Below are positions 28,174-35,856 of a DNA stretch of 64,000 nucleotides, in pieces. Source of the DNA: Actinoplanes sp. NBC_00393 (lineage in GTDB: Bacteria > Actinomycetota > Actinomycetes > Mycobacteriales > Micromonosporaceae); NCBI RefSeq assembly GCF_036053395.1, contig NZ_CP107942.1:9022001-9086000 (forward strand), written 5' to 3'. Position 1 is the first letter of the stretch. Every line of letters begins with the position of its first letter. A program made the translations under genes and the position numbers. Under the pieces are notes generated by a model. The model searched no databases, was not told where the DNA came from, and saw nothing but the letters and a program-made list of their open reading frames with translations.

Positions 28174-28575
28174 TCAGCTGGAAGCGCCGCCGGTGAACCG
28201 GCCCTCGCCCGGCCGGTTGACCCGGAATCGCAGCCCGGACCAACGCTCGTCGATCGCCACCTGTCCACAGGGCCGCATGTCGAAATCGGCGACGATCGGC
28301 CACAGCGAATCCCGGTTGATGTCGGCCTTGTTGCCCTTCGGATAGGCGATCCAGAAGGCACCCGGCTTGTCCAGATCGGCCTGGTGCTTCGTCAATTGAT
28401 CGCGCACCGCGGCCGCATCCTCCACGAAAATCACCGCGGTGCCGGCGGTGGCGAGGGTCCCGGTCTCCCGCACCCCCTCCGGCATCGGCGTGAGCAGCGG
28501 CAGGCGAGCCGGCTCGTTGAGCCAAAGTGTCGAGTTCGGCTTGATCAGCAGCTTCTCGGCGATCGTTTTGGTCAT
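28174..28575 (-). CDS. DUF3052-family protein
   Basis: 133 residues. It has the DUF3052 pattern: an N-terminal KLLIKPNSTLWLNEP segment, LPEGV-like PMPEGV, a central AVIFVED strand, WIAYPKGNKADINRDSLWP and a C-terminal QVAIDERWSGLRFR. The fold is probably Rossmann-like. No activity is known for the family. The region between it and the convergent SDR (28009-28173) shows only GC-rich sequence without a clear hairpin. Confidence 0.85.
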   Translation of the reverse strand: MTKTIAEKLLIKPNSTLWLNEPARLPLLTPMPEGVRETGTLATAGTAVIFVEDAAAVRDQLTKHQADLDKPGAFWIAYPKGNKADINRDSLWPIVADFDMRPCGQVAIDERWSGLRFRVNRPGEGRFTGGASS

Positions 28576-28640
28576 GTCTTAGAGACTTACACCCCCGCGG
28601 CCATCGTTTGTCGCATTCAAGGGAAGCAGTCGCCTGGCAG

Positions 28641-28752
28641 GCAGGTGAGCTTGCCGGCCGCCTGAAGAGCCTGCCGGCCACCTGAAGAGCCTGCCGGCCA
28701 CCTGAAGAGCAGGCCGGGCCAACCGAGGAGCAGGCGGGGCCACCCGAGGAGC
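28641..28752 (+). repeat. 20-bp and 21-bp tandem repeats
   Basis: A 20-bp unit is exact at 28661 and 28681, half present at 28701 and degenerate at 28641. It is followed by two 21-bp units (28711 and 28732). The 20-bp period breaks reading frame, so this array is not coding throughout. Confidence 0.85.
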
Positions 28753-29026
28753 AGGCCAGGCCGGCCACCGGCCAGCCCGGCTTGGTGGTGGACGAGGCCC
28801 CGGTTCCCCCGGCCGGACCTTGCGCCGCGCCGGCCCCCGCCGACGAGGACGAACCACCCCGCAAACCCGGACCCGCCGAGCGCGCGGAAACGCCACCACC
28901 GTGATTCCACTCATCCCGGCACACCCGCCTCTCAACGATCCCGATCGGACTGCGAACGTCGGTTGCCCGTTCGCCTCAGCAGCCTTGCCGATCCGCGATC
29001 CCGGCGCTCAAATTCGTCCGCCAGCC

Positions 29027-29052
29027 TGTGGACAACTCCGGACTGTGGATAA
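29027..29052. promoter_or_regulatory. Pair of DnaA-box-like sites before recQ
   Basis: TGTGGACAA (29027-29035) and TGTGGATAA (29044-29052). Their complements are TTGTCCACA (the Streptomyces-type box) and TTATCCACA (the E. coli consensus), 17 bp apart and 38-63 bp before the recQ start. Confidence 0.5.
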
Positions 29053-29089
29053 CTCAAGGCGATCTTCCGCGGGCTGATAGACATGCCGG

Positions 29090-31255
29090 GTGACTGATGC
29101 GACGCGGATGACGGCAGGTGCGGCCGAGCGGGCAGACGTGCGGGAGCGTGCCGAAGAGGTGCTCCGCAAACTGGCCGGTGAGCGGGCGGTGCTCCGCGAG
29201 GATCAATGGCGGGCCATCGAGGCGCTCACCGTGGACCGGCGGCGGGTGCTCTGCGTGCAGCGCACCGGCTGGGGCAAGTCGGCGGTCTATTTCGTGGCCA
29301 CCGCACTGCTGCGCAGCGGTGCCACCGCGGCGCCGGGGCAACCACCGGCCGGCCCCACGGTCATCGTCTCCCCGCTGCTCGCGCTGATGCGCAACCAGGT
29401 CGACGCCGCAGCCCGGGCCGGCATCCGCGCCCGCACCATCAACTCGGCCAACCTCGACGAGTGGACCCAGATCGAGCACGAGATCCGGGCCGGCGAGGTC
29501 GACGTGTTGCTGATCAGCCCGGAGCGGCTCAACAACCCCGATTTCCGCGACAACGTGCTTCCCGGCCTGGCTTCCAGCACCGGCCTGCTCGTGGTCGACG
29601 AGGCGCACTGCGTCTCCGACTGGGGTCACGACTTCCGCCCGGACTACCGGCGTTTGCGCACCTTCCTGAGCGGCCTCCCGGCCCGCACCCCGGTGCTTGC
29701 CACCACCGCCACCGCGAACGCTCGGGTGACCGCCGACGTCGCCGAGCAGTTGGGTGACGCCCTGGTGCTGCGCGGCCCGCTCGACCGCGACTCGCTGCGG
29801 CTGGCCGCGCTGAACCTGCCCGACCCCGCACACCGGCTGGCCTGGCTCGCCGACCATCTCGACCGGCTGCCGGGTTCCGGCATCGTCTACACACTGACTG
29901 TCGCCGCTGCCACCGAGACCGCCGATTTCCTGCGCTCCCGCGGGTTCGCGGTGGCGTCGTACACGGGACAGGTCGAGGACGCCGAACGCCGGGCTGCCGA
30001 GCAGGACCTGCTGGACAACAAGATCAAAGCGCTGGTGGCCACGTCTGCGCTGGGCATGGGCTTCGACAAACCAGACCTCGGGTTCGTGGTCCATCTCGGC
30101 GCGCCGAACTCACCGATCGCCTATTACCAGCAGGTCGGCCGGGCCGGCCGCGCGGTCGAGCACGCCGAGGTGGTGCTCCTGCCGGGCCCGGAGGACGCCG
30201 CGATCTGGCGGTACTTCGCCTCCCTCGCCTTCCCACCGGAAGATCAGGTGCGCGCGGTCCTCAACCAGCTCTCCCCGGATCGCCCGCTGTCCACCCAGGC
30301 ACTCGAGCCGCTCGTCGACCTCCGCCGCAACCGGCTCGAGCTGATGCTCAAGGTCCTCGACGTCGACGGCGCAGTCCGCCGCACGCGCGGCGGCTGGCTA
30401 GCCACCGGCGAACCATGGACCTACGACACGGCCCGACTGCGACGCGTCGCCGAGGCACGCGAGACCGAGCAGAAGACCATGATTGCGTACGCGCAGACGA
30501 CCGACTGCCGCATGGAATTCCTCCGGCGTTGTCTGGATGATCCCGAGGCCGTCCCGTGCGGTCGGTGCGACAACTGCGCCGGTCCACTCTTCGACGCCGA
30601 CGTCTCGTCCGCTGCCCTGGCGGCTGCCGACGCGTTCCTGGGCCGGCCGGGCGTGGAGATCGCCCCGAAGAAGATGTGGCCCACCGGCCTGGCCGCCGTC
30701 GGCATCAGCCTCAAAGGCAAGATCGCCCCCACCGAGCAGATCGAGCCCGGCCGTGCCGTCGGCCGCCTCTCCGACCTCGGCTGGGGCACCCGGTTGCGCA
30801 GCGTGGTCTCACCCGACTCCCCGGACGCCCCGATCCCCGCCGAACTGGCCGCCGCAGTGGTCGAGGTCCTCAAATCCTGGGCCCACGGCGAAGACGCTTG
30901 GAAACAGCGCCCAGCAGCCGTGGTAGCAGTCGGTTCACACCGTCATCCACAACTTGTCCACAGCCTCGCCGAACACATCTCCACCGTCGGCCGGCTACCA
31001 CTTCTGGGTGTCCTGTCCTCCCACCGAGTGAGCGAAACCGGTCACCGAGGCAACAGCGCCCAGCGCGTCCGAACGCTCCACGAAGCCTTCTCCGTCCCAC
31101 AATCCGTAGCCGTCGAACTACCCAACCTCCCCGGCCCCATCCTGCTGGTGGACGACCTGGTCGACTCCGGCTGGACCATGTCCCTGGCCGGCCGCACCCT
31201 CCGCCAGGCCGGCGCCTCCGCCATCCTCCCGCTGGCCCTGGCCGTAGCCGGCTGA
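29090..31255 (+). CDS. recQ: RecQ-type ATP-dependent DNA helicase with phosphoribosyltransferase-like tail
   Basis: 721 residues. Superfamily 2 helicase core: RTGWGKSA (Walker A, residues 58-65), VDEAHCVSDWGHDFRP (DEAH box and the RecQ aromatic-rich loop), ATTATANARV, and motif VI region YYQQVGRAGRA. The RecQ zinc-binding segment is reduced to CRRCL...CGRCDNC style Cys residues near 480-500. Residues about 590-721 form an added domain with ILLVDDLVDSGWTM (682-696), the PRPP-binding loop of type I phosphoribosyltransferases. This fusion is known in actinobacterial RecQ-like proteins; the role of the tail is not known to me. GTG at 29090 follows a TAGACA box by 6 bases, so it may be leaderless. 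Confidence 0.9.
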   Translation: MTDATRMTAGAAERADVRERAEEVLRKLAGERAVLREDQWRAIEALTVDRRRVLCVQRTGWGKSAVYFVATALLRSGATAAPGQPPAGPTVIVSPLLALMRNQVDAAARAGIRARTINSANLDEWTQIEHEIRAGEVDVLLISPERLNNPDFRDNVLPGLASSTGLLVVDEAHCVSDWGHDFRPDYRRLRTFLSGLPARTPVLATTATANARVTADVAEQLGDALVLRGPLDRDSLRLAALNLPDPAHRLAWLADHLDRLPGSGIVYTLTVAAATETADFLRSRGFAVASYTGQVEDAERRAAEQDLLDNKIKALVATSALGMGFDKPDLGFVVHLGAPNSPIAYYQQVGRAGRAVEHAEVVLLPGPEDAAIWRYFASLAFPPEDQVRAVLNQLSPDRPLSTQALEPLVDLRRNRLELMLKVLDVDGAVRRTRGGWLATGEPWTYDTARLRRVAEARETEQKTMIAYAQTTDCRMEFLRRCLDDPEAVPCGRCDNCAGPLFDADVSSAALAAADAFLGRPGVEIAPKKMWPTGLAAVGISLKGKIAPTEQIEPGRAVGRLSDLGWGTRLRSVVSPDSPDAPIPAELAAAVVEVLKSWAHGEDAWKQRPAAVVAVGSHRHPQLVHSLAEHISTVGRLPLLGVLSSHRVSETGHRGNSAQRVRTLHEAFSVPQSVAVELPNLPGPILLVDDLVDSGWTMSLAGRTLRQAGASAILPLALAVAG

Positions 31256-31360
31256 CCAACCTCACCAGCCCACCAGCCCACCAGCCCACCAGCCCATGAG
31301 CCATGAGCCGCCCGCCCGCCTGCCCCAGCCAAGTGGAGGCTCGGAGCGGCCGGTGGAGGG

Positions 31361-31816
31361 TCAGGGCTTGCCGAGGATGGCGTTTCGGGTTGGGCGGCGG
31401 TCGATCTCCATGAAGCGGTGGGCGCCTTCCAGTTCGGCGAAGCCGGAGCGGCGGTAGACCTCCTGGGCGTCCTTCGTGGCCAGCAGGAAGCGCTGGATGC
31501 CGCGCGCCGACAAGGTTTCCACGATGCTGTCGATCAGCCATGTGCCCAGGCCGCGGCCGCGGTGGGCGGTGTCGACGAAGACGTCGCAGATCCATACGAA
31601 CGTGGCGCCGTCGGTTACTGCTCGGGCGAAGGCGACCTGTTCGCCGTGGTGGAGGACGGTGAAAGGGAGGGAGCCTTCGATCGACCGGGCCACGATGTCG
31701 TGGGGGCGGCCGGCCGCCCAGTACGACTCCTCGGAGAGCCAGCGGTGCACCCGCTTCAGGTCGACCCGGCGGGGGTCGTCGGTCAGCAGGTACTCGCCGC
31801 GTTCGAGCTCTGTCAC
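31361..31816 (-). CDS. GNAT-family N-acetyltransferase
   Basis: 151 residues. The acetyl-CoA-binding motif VFVDTAHRGRGLGTWLIDSI is complete (RGRGLG), preceded by a FTVLHHGEQVAFARAV strand pair and followed by LATKDAQEVYRRSGF, typical of the GNAT fold. The substrate is unknown. GTG at 31816 has GAGGAG 8 bases upstream. It is convergent with recQ (105 bp between stops, a short run of CACCAGCC repeats). Confidence 0.88.
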   Translation of the reverse strand: MTELERGEYLLTDDPRRVDLKRVHRWLSEESYWAAGRPHDIVARSIEGSLPFTVLHHGEQVAFARAVTDGATFVWICDVFVDTAHRGRGLGTWLIDSIVETLSARGIQRFLLATKDAQEVYRRSGFAELEGAHRFMEIDRRPTRNAILGKP

Positions 31817-32040
31817 CCTCGGTACTCCTCAACTGTCCGTCATGTGCTGTGGCCAGGCGGTCCAGCCAGGGGCTCGACAGCATCGCCGAGACCCGGTTTA
31901 CCAAGTGGGCGCAGATGCGCCAATGCAGTTCCAAGCCAGTGAGAGCTCCCATGCGGCCGTCTCGCCGACACATCGGCTTGGTCGTGCTGCCGCGCGGCAC
32001 CGCAGGCCGCCTGGGCCGGGGGTAAGACGTCCCGAAGACG

Positions 32041-32062
32041 GTATACCGGACGGGGGTATGCT
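32041..32062 (+). promoter_or_regulatory. CsoR-type copper operator with embedded -10 box
   Basis: GTATACC, six bases, then GGGTATG: the pseudo-palindrome of CsoR operators. TATGCT (32057-32062) inside the right half is a good -10 box, so repressor binding would block polymerase. A ribosome site follows before copZ. Confidence 0.6.
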
Positions 32063-32108
32063 GGCGTCCTAGCCGGACGAACGAAGCGAGCAACCGGAGG
32101 GGTCGAGC

Positions 32109-32321
32109 ATGGCTGTGACCAGCACCTACACCGTGAAGGGCATGACCTGCTCGCACTGCGTCCATGCGGTGACCGAGGAGATCTCCGCGCTGCCCGGGGT
32201 GGCCGAGGTGCAGGTCGATCTGCCGTCCGGTGGCGTGACGGTGACCAGCGAGACGCCGCTCACCGACGAGGCCGTGCGCGCGGCCGTCGACGAGGCCGGC
32301 TACGAGCTCGCGGATGCCTGA
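32109..32321 (+). CDS. copZ: CopZ-type copper chaperone (HMA domain)
   Basis: 70 residues, one heavy-metal-associated domain: GMTCSHC with metal Cys14 and Cys17, then VAEVQVDLPSGGVTV and a C-terminal helix AVRAAVDEAGYEL. It carries Cu(I) to an exporter or repressor. A strong GGAGGGG ribosome site precedes the ATG. Upstream lies a CsoR-like operator, so induction by copper is likely. The next gene overlaps by 8 bp. No copper ATPase is in this window, so the usual partner is missing here. Confidence 0.92.
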   Translation: MAVTSTYTVKGMTCSHCVHAVTEEISALPGVAEVQVDLPSGGVTVTSETPLTDEAVRAAVDEAGYELADA

Positions 32322-33441
32322 CCAGCCGCCCGCCGAAGCAACCAAGGCAGCCGAAGCGCCAGAGACCCCGGAAAAAGCCAAGGCCGAAGAAAGCAAGGCC
32401 GAGGGGGCCAAGGCCCAAGAAGCACAGGCCGAAGGAGCACAGGCCGGAGAAAGCAAGGCCGAAGGGGCCAAGGCCCAAGAAGCACAGGCCGAAGAAGCAA
32501 AGGCCGAGGAACTCGGGATCCGCGCAGCGAATGCCCCCGACAACGCCGCCTTCCGCCTGGCCGCGATCGGCGCCCTGCTCATCGTGGTTCTCTTCGCCGG
32601 CTACGGCCTGGGCCGCCTCAACAACGGGACAGCCGCCCCGGCCGCCACCACCCCGACCCCCACCGCGTCAGTCGTGGATGAAAGTCAACCCCACACCCAC
32701 GGCACCACCGCCCCGGTCCCGGGAGCGGGCGCCGGCGCCGCAGTCGGAGGCCTGTCCCTCAGCTCCAGCGGGCTGACCCTGGCACCGACAACCACGACAT
32801 TCCCAGCAAACAAGACGCAAAAGCTCGAGTTCACCATCAACGGCCCGGGCGGCGCGCCGGTCACCACCTACGCGATCGTGCACGACAAACCCCTGCACCT
32901 GATCGTGATCCGCCGCGATCTCACCGGCTTCCAGCACCTGCACCCGGAGATGGCCGCGGACGGCACATGGAGTATCGACCTCACGCTCCCCGAGCCGGGC
33001 AGCTACCGCATGATCGCCGATTTCACCGCTGTTCTCGGCGGCAGCCAGATCGCCACCACGCTGGGTAGCGACCTGACGGTCGCCGGCGGCTATGCGCCGG
33101 TCACCCTGCCCGATCCGGCCCGGGCCGCAGCCACTTCCGATTTCCGGGTGGCGTACGAGGGAACGCCCGCCACCGAGTCCACCCAGCCCTTGCTGATGAC
33201 CGTCACCGACACCGCCGGCAAACCGGTCACCGTCGAGCCCTACCTCGGCGCGTTCGGCCACCTGGTCGTGCTGCGTCAGGGCGACACCGGCTACGTCCAC
33301 GTGCACCCCGAGAACCAGCTGATCGACGGAAAGATCAAGTTCTGGCTGGCCGCGCCCAGCCCCGGCACGTACCGGATGTTCCTCGACTTCCAGGTCGCCG
33401 GAAAGGTCTCCACAGCGGCCTGGACCGTCGTCGTCAGCTAG
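32314..33441 (+). CDS. Membrane-anchored His-rich protein of the copper operon
   Basis: 375 residues. A cytoplasmic N-terminus of Ala/Glu/Lys-rich repeats (a 60-bp direct repeat, 32391 and 32451, gives 20-residue units with AEGAKAQEAQ), a TM helix (about 83-105), a Thr/Pro linker with a short HTHG motif, and an extracellular beta-rich region with two copies of the LIVIRRD...FQHLHPEM and LVVLRQGDTGYVHVHPEN type. The HLHP and HVHP motifs are likely metal ligands. No catalytic family is recognised. The overlap with copZ and the operator suggest a periplasmic-side copper-binding or copper-handling role, an inference. Its stop overlaps that of the convergent methyltransferase gene by 3 bases. Confidence 0.75.
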   Translation: MPDQPPAEATKAAEAPETPEKAKAEESKAEGAKAQEAQAEGAQAGESKAEGAKAQEAQAEEAKAEELGIRAANAPDNAAFRLAAIGALLIVVLFAGYGLGRLNNGTAAPAATTPTPTASVVDESQPHTHGTTAPVPGAGAGAAVGGLSLSSSGLTLAPTTTTFPANKTQKLEFTINGPGGAPVTTYAIVHDKPLHLIVIRRDLTGFQHLHPEMAADGTWSIDLTLPEPGSYRMIADFTAVLGGSQIATTLGSDLTVAGGYAPVTLPDPARAAATSDFRVAYEGTPATESTQPLLMTVTDTAGKPVTVEPYLGAFGHLVVLRQGDTGYVHVHPENQLIDGKIKFWLAAPSPGTYRMFLDFQVAGKVSTAAWTVVVS

Positions 33442-34583
33442 CCCAGCATCTTGGCCAGCGCGGGCGTCACACCCCACTGACCGGTCAGCGAGTCGTACTC
33501 CGCGTGCTGCGCCTCGGTCGGCGCCGCGCCGGTGCGCCGGGCCCGCAGCAGCAGGTTGCGCGGGGTGTGCGCGGAGTCGATGAACTCGACCACGTCCACC
33601 CGGTAGCCGTGCAGCCGCAGCAGCGCCGCCCGCAGCGAGTCGGTCAGCACGTCGGCGAACCGTTCCCGCAGGATGGCGTGCCGGGTGACCTCCTCGTACG
33701 GCGACGGCGCGGAACTGCCCTTGAGCTGCGAGGCGATGTCGTGGTGGCAGCACGGCGCGGCCAGCACCCACCGGGCCTGCCAACCGACCGCCCGGGCCAG
33801 CGCCTGGTCGGTCGCCGTGTCACAGGCGTGCAGCGCGAGCACCAGGTCGGGAGCGACCGGCAACTCGGCGTCCTCGATCGTCCCGGCCACGAAGGTCACG
33901 TCGTCGGAGCAGCCGAGTCGTTCGGCGAGCGCGCTGTTGCGTACCCGCTGATCCTCTCGCACATCGACCCCCGTGACCTGGACCTGCGCGCCGCGCCCGG
34001 CCAGGTATCGGTAGGCGGCGAAGGTGAGGTACGCATTGCCGCACCCCAGGTCGACGACGCGCAGCGGCGTCGGCAGATCCTCGGGCAGCGTCGCCGCCAG
34101 CGCCCGCAGGAACGCGTCGATCTGACGGCGTTTCGCCGCATTGCCGCCGATCACCTCGAACAGCGGGTCGCCCGGGTCGAGCAGCCACTGTTTCGCCCGG
34201 TCATGCGCCTGCGGCGCGGCCGGGGCCGCAGCCGCGCCACGATGCACCTGCGCGTCACCCTTCTTGGTCACCCGCACCTGTACGGTCGACGACTCGGTCT
34301 CCACGTGCCAGTTGCCGAACGGCTCGGCCAGCAACTCGTCCACCGCCGCCGCGGCCTCGTCACCGGGTGTGACGTTCCGGGTGTACGGCCGCGCTCCGTC
34401 ATCGGTGACGATCTGCAGTTTCCGCCCGTGCTTGAGGGCGACCGGCCGCAGCTGCGCGCGGGTCACCGACGGAACGTGGCCGCGACGCCGGCCGGCCGCC
34501 ACGGCCCGGGTGAGACCGGGCGCGAGCAGCAGTTCGCGCACCTCGGCAAGTGCTTGTTCGAGCGGTTCTGGCATGGCATCCAT
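33438..34583 (-). CDS. Class I SAM-dependent methyltransferase (Methyltransf_32-like)
   Basis: 381 residues. The C-terminal half is a Rossmann methyltransferase: VVDLGCGNAYLTFAAYRYL (SAM motif I), TGVDVRED, and LALHACDTATDQAL, the signature of the family that includes GSTCD/METTL25-like proteins, then APCCHHDI. The N-terminal ~140 residues are probably a substrate-binding part with basic patches, and RNA is a likely target, an inference. Starts at 34583 and 34574 (MDAMPEP) are both possible. Convergent and overlapping at the stop with the copper-operon gene, leaving no room for a terminator between them. Confidence 0.85.
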   Translation of the reverse strand: MDAMPEPLEQALAEVRELLLAPGLTRAVAAGRRRGHVPSVTRAQLRPVALKHGRKLQIVTDDGARPYTRNVTPGDEAAAAVDELLAEPFGNWHVETESSTVQVRVTKKGDAQVHRGAAAAPAAPQAHDRAKQWLLDPGDPLFEVIGGNAAKRRQIDAFLRALAATLPEDLPTPLRVVDLGCGNAYLTFAAYRYLAGRGAQVQVTGVDVREDQRVRNSALAERLGCSDDVTFVAGTIEDAELPVAPDLVLALHACDTATDQALARAVGWQARWVLAAPCCHHDIASQLKGSSAPSPYEEVTRHAILRERFADVLTDSLRAALLRLHGYRVDVVEFIDSAHTPRNLLLRARRTGAAPTEAQHAEYDSLTGQWGVTPALAKMLG

Positions 34584-34638
34584 TCTGCCGGGCGGTTAAG
34601 TTGATCGGCGGGGCGCGGGAAGGGGTGGGTGCCGTTCG

Positions 34639-35280
34639 ATGGTCGTGAAGACCACAACACTCTCGTCCCGCCTGCGTGAGCACCTTCGGGACGAGCACGC
34701 CACGGCCGAGCGCAGCCCGTTCATCGAGGGACTGGCGACCGGTCGGCTGCCGTTCGCGGCCTATGCCGGGTTGCTCGCCCAGCACTGGTTCATCTACGAG
34801 ACGCTGGAGCTGGCCGCCTCGGCGATGGCGACCGACCCGGTGGCGCGCCGGTTCGTCTTTCCCGAGCTGTTCCGGATTCCGGCACTCGAGGCCGACCTGC
34901 GATATCTGTACGGGGCACGCTGGCAGAGCCGGGTGACAGCGCTGCCCTCGACGACGACTTACTGCACGCGGATCCGGGCCGCCGCCTTCGACCGCGCCAC
35001 CGGCTATGTCGCGCACCACAGCGTCCGGTACCTCGGCGACCTCTCCGGCGGCCAGTGGCTCGGCCAATCGATCGTCGAGGCGTACGGCCTGCGCCGCCAG
35101 GGCTACCGCTTCTTCATCTTCGAGGGCGTCGACCCGCCGCTGTTCCGGGCCCGCTACCGGGACCACCTCAACGCCGTACGCTGGACCCGCGCCGACCAGG
35201 CCGCCTTCCTGAACGAGGCGTCCGCGGCCTTCCGGCTGAACCTCGACCTGCTGGCCGAACTGGGAGAGCACTGGACGTGA
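34639..35280 (+). CDS. Heme oxygenase, biliverdin-producing
   Basis: 213 residues, all-helical. His20 in LREHLRDEHATAER is the proximal heme ligand, and YLGDLSGGQWLGQ is the distal-helix signature with the flexible Gly residues. It opens heme to biliverdin, CO and iron, supplying iron or biliverdin chromophore. The downstream DUF2470 gene overlaps by 4 bp (GTGA), so they form one operon. GGAAGGGG about 16-23 bases upstream is a distant ribosome site at best; start certainty is moderate. Confidence 0.93.
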   Translation: MVVKTTTLSSRLREHLRDEHATAERSPFIEGLATGRLPFAAYAGLLAQHWFIYETLELAASAMATDPVARRFVFPELFRIPALEADLRYLYGARWQSRVTALPSTTTYCTRIRAAAFDRATGYVAHHSVRYLGDLSGGQWLGQSIVEAYGLRRQGYRFFIFEGVDPPLFRARYRDHLNAVRWTRADQAAFLNEASAAFRLNLDLLAELGEHWT

Positions 35281-35576
35281 CGGATCCCTTCCCGCCCGAG
35301 GTGGTCGCCCAGATCGCCCGGCACATGAACGACGATCATGCCGACGACAACGTGCTGATCGTGCGCGCGTTCGGCGGGGTGCCGGCCGCGACCACAGCAC
35401 GGATGTCGGGGCTGGACGCGGAGGCGCTGGAGTTCGCGGTGGCCGTCGACGGGATCGAGACGCCGGTGCGGGTGCCGTTCAGCGAGCGGCTCACCGAGCG
35501 ACGTCAGGTGCGGGCCGAGGTCGTCCGGATGTACCAGGAGGCCTGCGCCACGCTGGGCGTGCCACCCCGGCACTGA
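35277..35576 (+). CDS. DUF2470 (HugZ C-terminal-like) heme-associated protein
   Basis: 99 residues. The N-terminal IARHMNDDHADDNVLIVRAFGG is the DUF2470 signature, with the HMNxDH segment found in the C-terminal domain of HugZ/PHU-type heme-binding proteins; the rest matches small stand-alone DUF2470 proteins. The FMN-binding split-barrel half of HugZ is absent. It begins with GTG inside the heme oxygenase stop codon, so it is coupled to it. A role in heme binding or delivery to the oxygenase is the simplest reading. Confidence 0.88.
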   Translation: MTDPFPPEVVAQIARHMNDDHADDNVLIVRAFGGVPAATTARMSGLDAEALEFAVAVDGIETPVRVPFSERLTERRQVRAEVVRMYQEACATLGVPPRH

Positions 35577-35578
35577 AA

Positions 35579-35795
35579 GCGCCGCTGCGGCCCGCAAGCA
35601 CTGACGGCCCGGAAGCGCCGCTGCGGCCCGCAAGCGCCGACGGCCCGGAAGCGTCGCTGCGGCCCGCAAGCGCCGACGGCCCGGAAGCGTCGCTGCGGCC
35701 CGCAAGCGCCGACGGCCCGGAAGCGTCGCTGCGGCCCGCAAGCGCCGACGGCCCGGAAGCGCCGCTGCGCCCCGCAAAGCGCCGACGGCCCGGCG
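35579..35795 (+). repeat. 36-bp tandem repeat array
   Basis: Six consecutive copies (starting 35579, 35615, 35651, 35687, 35723 and 35759). Copies differ at one or two sites; the last has an inserted A. The array begins three bases after the stop of the DUF2470 gene and ends before the terminator. It has no spacers and no coding evidence. Confidence 0.95.
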
Positions 35796-35809
35796 TGAGC
35801 CGGAAACGC

Positions 35810-35844
35810 CGAACGCACGGGACGCCAGGCATCCCGTGCGTTCG
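35810..35844. terminator. Bidirectional hairpin terminator
   Basis: Perfect 13-bp arms (35810-35822 and 35832-35844) with a 9-base loop, between the heme operon and the convergent DEAD-box helicase gene. Confidence 0.8.
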
Positions 35845-35856
35845 CGGTCGAACAGG

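Larger units (their letters stand above)
28576..29089. other. Gene-free stretch with short tandem repeats and an open Glu/Pro tail
   Basis: 514 bp without a confident gene. It holds 20-bp and 21-bp tandem repeats (28641-28752), a plus-strand frame open from 28686 to the stop at 28902-28904 that codes EEQAGP-type repeats and a Pro-rich end but has no start, and two DnaA-box-like 9-mers just before recQ. Confidence 0.6.

Noticed and set aside
29027..29052. Replication origin
   Set aside because: Only two DnaA boxes, no AT-rich region and no dnaA or dnaN gene nearby.
35579..35795. CRISPR array
   Set aside because: Repeats are directly abutting with no unique spacers and no cas genes; the same holds for the arrays at 57418 and 59629.
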